The position numbers were made by a program, and so were the translations under genes. A DNA stretch of 64,000 nt from Camarhynchus parvulus (lineage: Eukaryota > Chordata > Aves > Passeriformes > Thraupidae). Below are positions 50,201-62,000 of this stretch, one piece after another (position 1 is the stretch's first letter; every line of letters begins with the position of its first letter). The stretch is taken from assembly GCF_901933205.1 (NCBI RefSeq), contig NC_044572.1, forward strand, positions 27,490,501 through 27,554,500, in the 5' to 3' direction. The notes under the pieces were generated by a model, which was not told the origin of the DNA, made no database searches, and saw nothing but the letters and a program-made list of their open reading frames with translations.

Positions 50201-53200
50201 AAAGTAAGGACTGCTATTAAGTAAGGAAGACTGCTTGACACACTGAACTGCAGTTTCAACTCACAGGCATCTTTAGAAACTTGAGGACCACTCAATGTGT
50301 CAGCCAGCCCCTCTAATTTACCTAAGTGCACTTAGATGGGTAACAACATTCTATACCTGCAAGTTTCTTGTTTTTTCTAAAATGAATTTAATACAAACTA
50401 AATGCAGTTTGTGTTTCTGCATGGAGAATAGCTGTGCTAGTGTTTACATCATTATCTAATACTACAGAAATGACAAGATTAGATTCCCTACCTCAAACCA
50501 GCAACTCAGAACCACTTAGTAATTTCTAGTAAAGTTTTCAGTCAGTAAAACTTGTTTCCCAGAGCTGTCCTTGATTTATGTATGATTTGAAGTCAACTAA
50601 AAGGGCATGTTTCTGGTGAGTGAATTGTTTTATTCGATAAACTCGTTCTTTCTCATTCCAAAGAGGGCAGCTAAAATCAGATCTCTAATAGAAATAGCCT
50701 TCCCTTGTAGTTGTTAACCACATTTGAGTTCCAAATTGGAAAGAAAGAAAATGATTGTAAGTCTATGAATGGTGGTGGCATCCTTTTGCAATCACATATG
50801 AACTGTCACACACTGAAACCAATCCAGACCAAATGGGGAAGGAAATAACATGTTCCCCAGTAAATACAAATATATGTTTTATATATTCTACATAGTATGC
50901 ACCCAAACATTTACAAAAAGTGACAAGAAACCTCTCAGAAACTGAAGTCTACTGTGATAACAGAATTCCTCATTCCAGTCCTGTAAATGCTACTTTTACA
51001 CAGGGTGGAACTGAGGTTCCCAAGCAAGCAGTGTCAACGTAACACAGAAACCCATGTGTTCAAGGACCAGCTCTGGTTTCATTCCATGGTCCAAAATCCA
51101 TTTTGGAGTAGGAGACAAATCCTGCTGCACTCCCAAACAGCTCAGTTCAGCTTAGTTTCACCCAAAGGAATCTGATATGCACCCAGTGATTTCCAGTGTG
51201 AAGGGAAGCACAGCAAATGGAGACCAACGCATAACTCCACACAAAAATCATATTCCTGTCCCAAATTAAAACACTAATGCAAATGTACCTCGGGTATCCT
51301 GTAGTACCAGGCCTGGTTAACAGATATTCCTCTTAAGAAACAAAGGTCTCCCAAGCTACCATCCTTAAATTAAAATGTTAGGAAAGGTTTACAGAAGACA
51401 AAGGTAAAATCAAAATTGCTGATAAATTTTTCAGGAAAGCTAAATTTATCCTATTTAGGTATTTTCTGCCCATTTCACCGTCTTTGCTGGGACTTCTCAT
51501 TGCAGACGTAGGCATTTTTCAGAAAAATAAAAAAATCAGTGCCAACAAAAACTAGAGCTTTTAAGAAAAAAACAAACCTTGCACAAACCAAAAACTAAGC
51601 CAACATTTTCTTTTACTTTGTCTAAGAAATAGAAGGGCCAGATCATTAACTAAAAGTTCAATCTCAATTAATTCTCATCACAGAATTACTGCCTCACATT
51701 CCCTTTTCCTCCTCTGTCCATCTGGAAGTTTAGACAACATGCTTGTAACTAAAACCCACACCACTCCCAAAGCCAAACCAAAAGATCTAACACCTGAAAG
51801 TTCCCCTCAATCCAGGCAAATTTCTGAGCTAACAGGAAACACAAATTTCAGATTTTAAAAAAATCTACACTTCTACAGCGTCATTTGCATTCAGAGTGAT
51901 TGCAAAGAGTGCTGAAAGTTGTTATTAATAAGGATCCCTGCTGTTGTTTCATGTTGTTTTATTCAGTGATTTATAATCGTCATATCTAAGAAGGAGGAGG
52001 TCAGGCTGCAGAAAGGAAATTATTCATTCCAGGTGACATTTCTCCTTCCATTGTCAGCTGCAGAAAAAAAATTAGCAATTTCTTCTTACTTAAAGACTGC
52101 ATAAAATGGAAGCACTATCCTGTTCATTCAGGTTCAAAATAAAACATGCTGCCCAAAACATGTTCTTCTGAGAATACAACTTTCTAATCTGCCTGATCAT
52201 TCTTCCTCAGTCAAATCTCCAACACATACAAATAAATAATACTCCATCTCTTTTATTTCATAATTTATACCGAATTATGGAATTTCATAATTCATACTAC
52301 TGCTAGAGATTATCACATGTTCTGTGACTTAAAACACTAGGGTAGCTGTATTTATTTACTAGTTCTAGTCTAATAATTGCTGTGAAAGTTGACCAACATT
52401 GTTATGGTGCTGATGGATGTAACAGTCAGTAATCAATCATAATGCTAAGTGCATAAAGCAATTGAAAGAACAGATGTTAAAGCATTAAAATACAATGTTG
52501 AAATGACAAGTAATACATTGTTGCCTATTTTTCTAATGAAGTGGAAGTAATCAATCCTTCAAAGCATAGTACATGAGTCATCCTATTCCTCTTCAAAACA
52601 TTTTTCATAAATCTCACAAGTTTTTCACTCAATACCAGTCAAATTTGGAAAACTCTCCCTGACACATCTTTTTGTTCTCTGCAAATGGTGGCCAACAAAA
52701 AGGAAGCTCCTCATACTCATCCAGCTGTAATTTGCTCCATTTTTTCCAGCCGTAGACTTTATTTTCCTGATAGGATTATGGGGCATTCCCACAGAAGGTG
52801 GATTACAAAGTGAAAGACAAGATATTAAAATGTCATATCTTCTAGAAGCAAGCACAGAGAATAGTTTCTATTTCCTGTTTATGTCACTCCACTCCCCTTG
52901 CCAGCAACATCATCCAGAGCATGGTCTTCCTCCCAACTCTAGTTTTATTTTCCACTCTCCTGTTCTTTGTGGGAGTCAGTTGTCTGCAGACAGATCATCA
53001 TTTTGAGCTGTTATACAGTATTACCCACAAGACTCTTAGTTCTGACAAAAAGGCTTTGCTCATTTTTATGTCTACATTCAGAATAGCAAACCAAATTAAT
53101 TACTTTTTTTCTGAAATGTCTCAGAATACGTCCTTGATTTCTGTACAGAGTTATTTCATCAGCTACCAGTAGAAACATAAATCAAATTACATCATGCAAG

Positions 53201-55534
53201 TAAAGCTTATTTAGTACTTCTTTCTACCAGAGTTACTGCACAGAATCAAGAGAACAAGGATAACGAGCACAATACCAAAAAAACCTACTGTAAGGACTGA
53301 AAAAAAATACTATCTTTGGTTTTAAAAAAGACTTAATTATGGCAAAAAACACTCCACAGAAGAAAAAGTTTGCTTCACAGAGAAAATTTTAAAAGTTGCC
53401 CATGGGAAATAGCACAAATAATTAATTTCATTTGCTTGCCAGAAACTTAGATTAGACATTAGGAAGTTAAAACATTATAAAATTAATGAGTCATGTAAAA
53501 GAAAGACAGTTGACATAGTATCAGATTGCCCATGAATATCATGAAACCTCTACTAACACAGGTTTAAAACCAAGTAATCTTTCCAAGGCTGAACTAAATG
53601 TTCCTTCTAATTCAATTTTCTACAGTGCTTTGACTTTGCTCCCTAGAACTGAATGTTCAGATATTAAAACAGAATACATTACAAATGTCAGAATTGCCAT
53701 CACAATATAGTTTTAATGAGCTAGAAATTAAAATACTGGGCTTTGTGAAGCAAAAAAAGTCACACCAGCTGAGCTTTCACTGTAGTCTGATAAAGACAGC
53801 CCCTGTTAAGTATTGTAGAGAAGGGTTTGACAATAATAGGGATTCCTATCTGTTCAGCACAATACAAAAATGATGGCTGATACAAGCCAAACTTCAGACA
53901 ACCAGGATAAAAGAGGTGTTGTCACAGTACAGAAGGATATTGAAGGAACAAGAAAGTGGAAGACAGAATTGACACTTGCATACATCTCATTAGAACAAAA
54001 AATTTGATTGAATACTTCACTAAATGTAACAGATCTTTCAAACCACAAAGCTTGCAATTTAATTAGTCCTATCTCAAACAAACAAATGAGAAAGATTTAT
54101 AACCATACAGAAGAATTATAACACCGACAGCTGATGGCTTAAAAGGAAAAACAAATGAACTGGTCAAGAAACCAAATGCATCAAGCATTGCCATGTGTGG
54201 CCATGTATGTACATATGTGCTATACGTAAGATGTCTAACATATTAACCATTTTTCATATTAAAAATTTTATATAGTATTATAATAGTATGTTGTCTATAG
54301 AATATATTTATTCTATTGGTAATATTTAAAAATAGTAATGTGTTATATAGTATGTTAATATTGATGGTGTATAACTAATCCTGAATATGCTATTTCTATG
54401 TATACATATATATATATACACACACACATATTTTTGTAACGTGCATCACACATTTCTCAGATTCAGAGGAAAACATTTCGCCAGATACATGAAACTCCCT
54501 AGATCAACCACAGCTTGTAATGAGAGTGAAGCCTTTGTTTTTCAACTCACAAGACTACAGTAGGTAAAGCAGGTAAGGCAGGTACATGAGCATAGATTTG
54601 CCATATTTCCAATACACTCTACACATCTGAGGTCACATCATACTTCCAATATTTATACTCCTTTTTTGCATTTATTATGTCTGCATTTAATAGTGAAGTT
54701 GCTTTTTTACTTTACTAACATATTGCTAAGACTCTGATCTAAAAGTAGTCCTGTTGTGCTGCCTATAAATGGTGAATGTGCTTACCTTCTTCTAGTTTGC
54801 AGTTGGGAAGATTTGTCACAGTGCTAAAATAGCACTTGGAATTCTTGAAAACGATGAGAGACCAGTAAATTTGGAATAAAGCTGGTTACAGCAAATTAGA
54901 AATAAAATCTAACAGCAAAACCTTAACCTCTGCACTGGAGTACAAATGCAACTTGCAGTCATACTTTTTTATACATAAATGCACACACACCAATATGTAA
55001 AGTTATATAGCTCTTATGTACAAAGGATACATAAACTATGTTTGTCTTCTTTAAAATCAGTTTAAAATCAGCAGTTAATTGACTATGGACTTAAGGAGGA
55101 CTTTGTGGTTGACAATAGCAATGTTTTTCTAATCATACTTTCTCAGCTGTAGTAAACAGATTTTTGAGCATTCTTAAACTAATTTGGAAAAGCATCTTTC
55201 CAGATTACAAAATAAGAGCTACTGCAGATACAGTTATTTTTGTTATTCTCTGAATATCAGCATTGAAATAAAACAACAGAAGGTCCTTGAAAAGAGGGGA
55301 GGGGTTACACTTCAATTAAGTGTCTTCATTTTTTTCCAAGGCAATCCTTTGGAGCTGCACAAAATCCCATTCAACAAGCATTCAGTTTTTCATTGAAAAG
55401 CATCAGAAACCAAAGCACAATTTAACAAACAGGAAATACACTTTTTTGAACTTTCCTACAGACATATTTTTTGCAAGAAACACCGATATGCAGTGTGTAG
55501 CAAAAAATATATGCAGGCATGAAGGAAGGTTCTC
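50201..55534. other. Non-coding intronic block
   Basis: AT-rich intron, with a very AT-rich stretch at 54240-54430 ending in a microsatellite. Small local duplications include an AGTAAGGA-ACTGCT unit at 50197-50236, a GCAGGTAA tandem near 54562-54585, and a TTTAAAATCAG doublet at 55050-55071. A short segment at 50300-50330 resembles CR1 in reverse (GTGTCAGCCAGCCCCTC) but is too short to call. No exon is recognised. Confidence 0.5.
54400..54430. repeat. Compound TA/CA microsatellite
   Basis: ATACATATATATATATACA followed by CACACACACAT. It lies at the end of an AT-rich stretch. Confidence 0.85.
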
Positions 55535-56062
55535 ACTGAGGAGATGCTCCAGACCCTTAATCATCAGAGTTGGACACAGCACTCCAGAAGAGACCTCACT
55601 GGATCCCCCTCTTCAACATGCTGGCAGCACTCTTCCTCATGCACCTCAGGACACTACTGACCTCCTTTGTCACTGCTGGCTTGTGTTCAGTTTGGCACCA
55701 CCAGGAACCCCAGCTCCTTTTCTGCTGAGCTGCTTTGCAGCTGGGTAGCCTCAGCAAATATTGGTGCCTGGGGTTGTTTCCCCCCAGATGCCAACTTTCC
55801 ACTTGCCCTTGCTGAACTTCAGGAGATTCCTGGCAGCACATTTCTCCAACCTGTCAAGGTCCTCTGGATGACAGTGTGACCCTCTGGCATCCCAGACACT
55901 CTTCCACACTAGGTGTAATCAACAAAGCTGGTGAGAGTGCACCCTGACCCTTCACTCAGATCATTAATAAGTAAGACAGGACCCAGTGTCATCCCTGTGG
56001 TACACTGCTAGTTACTGGTCTCCAACTACAGGCCAAGCTGTAATCAGGATTGTAGTTTCAAG
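55535..56062 (-). mobile_element. CR1 LINE fragment, ORF2 C-terminal/3' region, minus strand
   Basis: The plus strand gives CR1 in reverse over about 520 bases: GAGATGCTCCAGACCCTTAA, GTTGGACACAGCACTCCAGA, CTGCTTTGCAGCTGGGTAGC, GGTGCCTGGGGTTGTTTCC, ATTTCTCCAACCTGTCAAGG, GGTGAGAGTGCACCCTGACC and TGGTACACTGCTAGTTACTG. All conserved blocks are in order, so this is the least rearranged CR1 here, although frameshifts and stops disable it. It is in the same orientation as THSD7A. Confidence 0.9.
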
Positions 56063-59000
56063 GTCTTCTTTTGCATTATATTTGTAATTGTACCACAGAA
56101 TGCTACAGATGTCTTGACATGCCAACAGTGCTACTCGTATACTTCATGACAACATGAAGAAAATAAATTTACAGTAGAAAAAGGCACAACTTATGGGTAT
56201 AATTTCTATCCAAGAGTCATCTAATTCTAGTCAGTATCTCCATGAAGAGAGCTTAAAAGAATTTGCCTCATCATGGTATCCACATCAAAAATCCAAAATT
56301 GGGACTGAGAATTTATCCCTTTTTCTGTACCTATCAAGCAAATCAACTCTAGCAGCCTGAGGGGTCAATAGACTGAACAGTAAATTTTTCATTAGATTTT
56401 TTTAACCCTCCTCATTCTCTCTTTGCTCTTCTTTTTGGATCTCCAAATTCCTGTTTTCCTTTGCATCTAGCATTTATCTTGCAGCAGTCAAATGCTTTCT
56501 TTTGTCCCACTTCTGACTGTCTCTCATTGTGCTCCCATATTTCCCATCTCCTATATCTGCATATATTAAAAATCTTACTTCCTTCATGTTACATTCAAGT
56601 ATTTGGATATCTGATTAAGGTTATCCTGAGAATGAAAATCTGTAATTAAATGGATAACAAATTTTGAAGCCAAAAGCATTATATTAAATAATATATTCAG
56701 TATTAAGCAGTATTTTTTTATATGTTACTCAGGATGTAAAGTAAAATGTCTTCTCATCTCTCTTTCTCTCTTCTACACGTTTCTTTAGCATGACCAGTTT
56801 TTGACAGCATTTTTCTCACATTCTGTACATTGCTGGGTATTTGTAGAAACGTAGGATGCCAAAACCTGCTGTTTATAGTCAATGAAATGTATCTTAAAAT
56901 CAGAAAGGAAGACAAAACTTGTTCAAACATCCCAAATGTCTAACAAAGCAGATCACTTGCCACTACTGTCATCAGTCCCCTTCACCACCTGTGGTCCCTT
57001 AAGCAAAGTTTAGATTTTGGGAAGATGGGGCAGAGGAAGATGTCATGCCACTGCTGCCAGAAGTCTCCTAGCTGTTACTTGCCATGTCTCAACAAAACCT
57101 ATGGGTTTTGTAAGCTGGTATTGGAGTTGGGGACAATAACTCAAGCACGGAGGAAGGTTTTCTTCCAGAGCAGCAGCAATTTACCAGTCATGTCAAAGCA
57201 TACAATATGGCCTGACAGGGCTCTCCCACTCTGTTCACACATTGCTGAATGCCCACTATAACTATTTAAAAGCTTGGCTTGCACCATATTCTTAACAGAG
57301 CTGAAAATCTAGCAGGCAATTATATAATGGCTCAGGGAGGGAGGAAGAGGGATGCTCTGCCCAACGCTGCCAGCACAGGCCCCACAGCCACTGACAGAAA
57401 TTCTCTTAAGTAATTTCTTAGCCCAAATGACACTGATGAACTGGAGTTCATGGTGCCATGTTCACTCAAGAGCTGGCACTACTCATCAGTGTGAGCACAT
57501 GGCAAGCAGAACAAGACTCCTCTCTGAATTGCTGTTTTGCATCACAGATTGAGGGTCAGGAATTAAAACACTGGCTTAATTGTGGATCAGGTCATACAGT
57601 GAGAAGAAATATAAAAAAATACTGGATATAAAAGATTAATTTAGGGTAGATCTTTTATTCCAGCTGTAGGATTGAATTTAAAGACTGATATAGAAGTTTG
57701 ATTGGTTTTGAGTGAAAAATGCAGAAGAACTGATATACAACTGAAAGAGAATGTTGAAATGTGGCCAGTATATGAAAAAGCCATCTACCTGATTACCCTC
57801 AGTGGGGACAGCAGTTTGTGGGTTTCCTTCCTGGATATTTCCGATTTACACATTTTTTGGGAAATATTTTGTCTCTGAAGGTCTTCCAGATTTAAATTTT
57901 ACATTTGATTATTTAATGCAGTTAGGTCCAATATTACAGAAATGGATAACAGAAGAAACATATGCTACAAGAAGCACTGGTCTGAGGAAGGAAAGAGAAA
58001 TGTAAAGTACGAGAACCATAGGGCAAGGCAAACCCATTTGGTTATTCCACTCAAGGGCTTTTCTTTCTAACATTTCCTCTTGAAAATAGAAATGAACCCT
58101 AATAATGGCTTGAGATCCAGCACACAAACACATGGCCCACAATAGAGTTGTGGTTTTTTTGTTTTTTTTTTTTTTTTTTTTTGTTGTTGTTGTTTTGTTT
58201 GTTTTTTTTTTTTCTAAGGATTCACTTACTATATATTTTAAATTCTTTGGCCACTTTAACTCCAACATGACCAAGAAAATTAAAGGTTACTAAATATTGT
58301 TACGTGAGGAGCAGTGTAAGGAATAGACAAATTTAAAACAACATCAGGGCAACATTTGCAACCAATATTCAAAGTAAGTTAGTTCTATGTATCATTACTA
58401 TACCAATGCACTCCTTAGTTTTACAGCATTTGCTATTTTCTCCAGTACCATTCATTATTGGAGTAATCCATTACCAAACTCTTGGTAAAATCTGCCTGTA
58501 AGAAAAAGAGCAGTTCCAAATATTTGTGTTTTTACAAGGACTGGATGCAGACTGGCATGTTAGGAGTCCTATAGTTCTGGTCTGTATCACTAATACATTT
58601 CTTATTTATTACATTATTTCAGTCATACAATAAGCAATTAGATGAATGTGAGGAAGACAACTAAGAAGATACACTTACTAAAAATAATTCTAGAAGCCCT
58701 TTGACACATGGCACAAAACTTTGCCTTTTAACAGACCTTGGCTTCATTGCTAGCACTAACAGGTGAAAAAAACCAACATATAACAAAGGAATGATACCCA
58801 TTTCCCATTCAGCCCTAAGCTGCTCCCTAGCAAACTAATGAAGCTTTAAAGAGTGGAAAGAAAGAAGCACCAGCAGCACAGGACCTTGAAGGTGAAAGCT
58901 GCAGAGTGCACCTTCAGCACTGTGATAAGGGTGGCAAAGAAAAGCAAGGTCAAGAAGCAGGAGAGCACCAGCCAGTGTCAGAGAGCAGATCATGCCAGCC

Positions 59001-62000
59001 CAAAGAGAAAAGGACCATATAAGCATAAGACATTAGGACTAGAAGGAGAAGTCTCCTAAATAGTGCCTTAATATACTCCAGACCAGTCAAGGAAAACATC
59101 TGTACAGCTATTAAGGAAATACAATCTCAAATAAAACCATTCTAATTTAGATGCCGCTAATGTTACACTAAATGTTGCTAATACTGCTGCAAGACTGTGG
59201 CAAATTTGTGATAAACGGGGAAGAAAAAAATCTCTTGAGTGTTAGAATTATACATTGGGACTAGAAAACCATCAGAAAATATAAAATTTAAGAGATTTAG
59301 ATAACTGGGTAAAAAAATAATGTGTGAATATCTAAAGATATTTGTTTCTTTCTCCTGTTTCTTAAAAGCCATAAACATGCTTTGAGAAGAAAAGATGAGA
59401 AGATAGCACTGTCATTGGAACATTTGGGTTCAGATTGCAAAAGCAATTCAAAGAGCACCAAAACAATCATTATTTTTCCATTATTTTTAATGTGACTTTT
59501 TAAGCCTTATAAAAAAATACCACTTATGAATGCAAACCGAAAACACAAAGTACAGCAAAGACTGCTGGCTGATGCAGAGAAAGAAAAGCCTTTTCTGAAG
59601 AACATTTTTTTATAACAAAGCAAAAAATGTGTATGCAGTTGAAGAGCTAACAGCATACTTTTCTGTTTAAACACTGTCTTATGTGGGTTCATCACCTAAA
59701 AGGTTTAACTTATTATAAACCAACCTCAAATGTTTGGATGCAGATCCATGGTTAATTACAATAGGGCTTATGATTTTTCAAAAGATGTTCTACTTTATCT
59801 TTTACAAAATCCTAATATTCCAAACAGTTTCAAATTACCACATTGCTATTAATAGATCAAAAAGAAACTTCTATTGACACTGTCCTGGAAAACAGTACCA
59901 ATTGATTTGTCTTATTCACCTACTTTTTAAGAAAATTATGAAAAAAACCCTAAAATCTGAACTGTATGTATTTGTATTCAAAGCATCATAAAACAAAGAA
60001 CAGAATGATAAATCAAAATATACATAAATATTATTCTTCTGAAATGAGTAATTGTAAATGTAAAAAAATTTCTCAGTTTTCAGACAAAACCAGTTACACT
60101 GATATACAGGCATTGGGACATCTCCACTGGCAGCAGTAAAAGTTTGGATGTTGCAACATCTTGAAATTTCTAGTCTACAGTGATAAACCAAAGTAAGATG
60201 GGCAGACAGGTTCATATGAAGCAGATTTGCATACATATTTTCATAGCATCATTAAATATTGGAAAAATATTGATAATTTTTTCTAATGAATAGGAAGAGT
60301 CAAAGTAAAAAAAAAAGTGTGTTTTCAACAGGGAAGTATTTCCTTGAATTATCTATTTGCACCTACCATATGTTTTTGCTTTCCACAAAACTATGATCAA
60401 CAATATTTTTTTGGCATGCAACTTAGCTCACATTTTCCCTCCTGGAAACAAAACCATACCTTTAGGTTTCAGTTTATTACAGAAGATGCACAAATGTTCT
60501 CCTGTGAGTGCACATGTAATTCTCAGAAAGAAAACAACCTTGATGGAAACGATGTATTATGTATGACAGTGGTTCTGCTTTGGAGCTGAGCTGGATATTC
60601 TTTCCACAGTTCTGGGGGAATTATTGGCAGAATTTCTTTGCAGATGGAGCAATACTACAGCTGTCCTTTATAAAATGGGAAAGCTTTAGATACCAACTGT
60701 CCCCATTCTCATTTCCCTTCTGTCCTATTACTCTTAGGTAAACTGCATAAACAGACATTTTAAAGACACATCAGTAGGATTGTTTCTCAGCCTCGTCAAC
60801 TTTCTTCACCAAACACACTTCAGCATTAAAGACGCCCTGCATGGGTTCAGAACAAAGAGGTAACACATGTAAAATAACAGATTATTTCCATTTGAATTAA
60901 ATATGAAGAAAAACTTATGAGCAAATTCAGACAGATTAGCTAATTGAATAGCAACTTCTAATATTTTGACTGTTAACTCCTACTTTCTGTGATGGGATCC
61001 TTATTAGAGCTAAATTTTCATAGAAAAAACATCCCAATTCACACTACTCCTATGGTGGTGATTCATCATGCAAGCTGCTGCCTCATGCTTGAACATTGAC
61101 AGTGGCTGGTATTCCAGAGTGTCAGCAAAAACATTAGAAAAAAAAAAGCCACAGCTAACATTCAGCACTTAATGCTATCAGTGATGAGGAGCACCTCCCC
61201 ATCCTGAGCTTGCAGCACCACTGGCTCTGACCCTGCCCCTCCAGGCCCAGGCAATCGCAGCTTTTATGATGGGATTGGTCTCTGACCCAGATACTGCACT
61301 GATTATTGAAGCTCTCACTTGGCAGGAGTAACTCTGACCTACTGTGCTAATAATTTTGCTGATGGGAACTAATTAAATCCCAGACAGTCTACACACTCTC
61401 TTTAACCTAGCTGTTAACAAGCTTGTAATGAAACTTCAATCAAGTCACACTGTGCCCTGGGTAAACAAGCTTGTTCACACACATGCACGTGTGTCTACAG
61501 TCCTGTGGAATGAGTGAAAGTAAAATAAAAACCGGGTGAAACAGACTGAAGTGCCCTGTGTTTACATACGCCTCATCAGTGACCAAGAGAAGGATGAGAA
61601 ATCAAAGTGACTCCGTTTCTACCTCCAGGGCACTTCATACAGGTCGAGTCAGGACAATCCCAAGGAGACCCAAATCTCACAGCTGTGTAAGTAGAGCCTT
61701 CTCTGCATTAATGCACCAGTGCTATGGAAGCACACACTGAAATTTACCTAATTAAATACAAAAAATAAGTTTATTATAAAATCTCAATGATTTGAAGTAA
61801 TTTGATATCCATAGTTACTGTTCAAACAGACTAACTTCTAAATATATTAGAAAATTGGGTGCCTAGAATGAAGAGTTGCATATACATTCATGTTAGAATA
61901 GGCTTGGTCACTTAGATGATTCTGAAACAATGTTTGCGTCTACTTTAATGTTGGTGTCATTTTGCTAACCCCCAGGATTCCCAACAGCCATGGTTAAGAC

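Noticed and set aside
50985..51060. A MIR-like SINE core (TTTTACACAGGGTGGAACTG).
   Set aside because: Resemblance to the MIR core is limited to about 25 bases and is not sustained; probably coincidental.
53575..53625. A CR1 3' end (CTGAACTAAATGTTCCTTC followed by an ATTC-like tail).
   Set aside because: Only the last 40 or so bases are suggestive and no upstream CR1 block is found.
57909..58274. A 121-codon minus-strand frame with a Lys/Thr/Asn-rich segment.
   Set aside because: The Lys-rich part is only the translated poly-A/CAA tract at 58154-58213.
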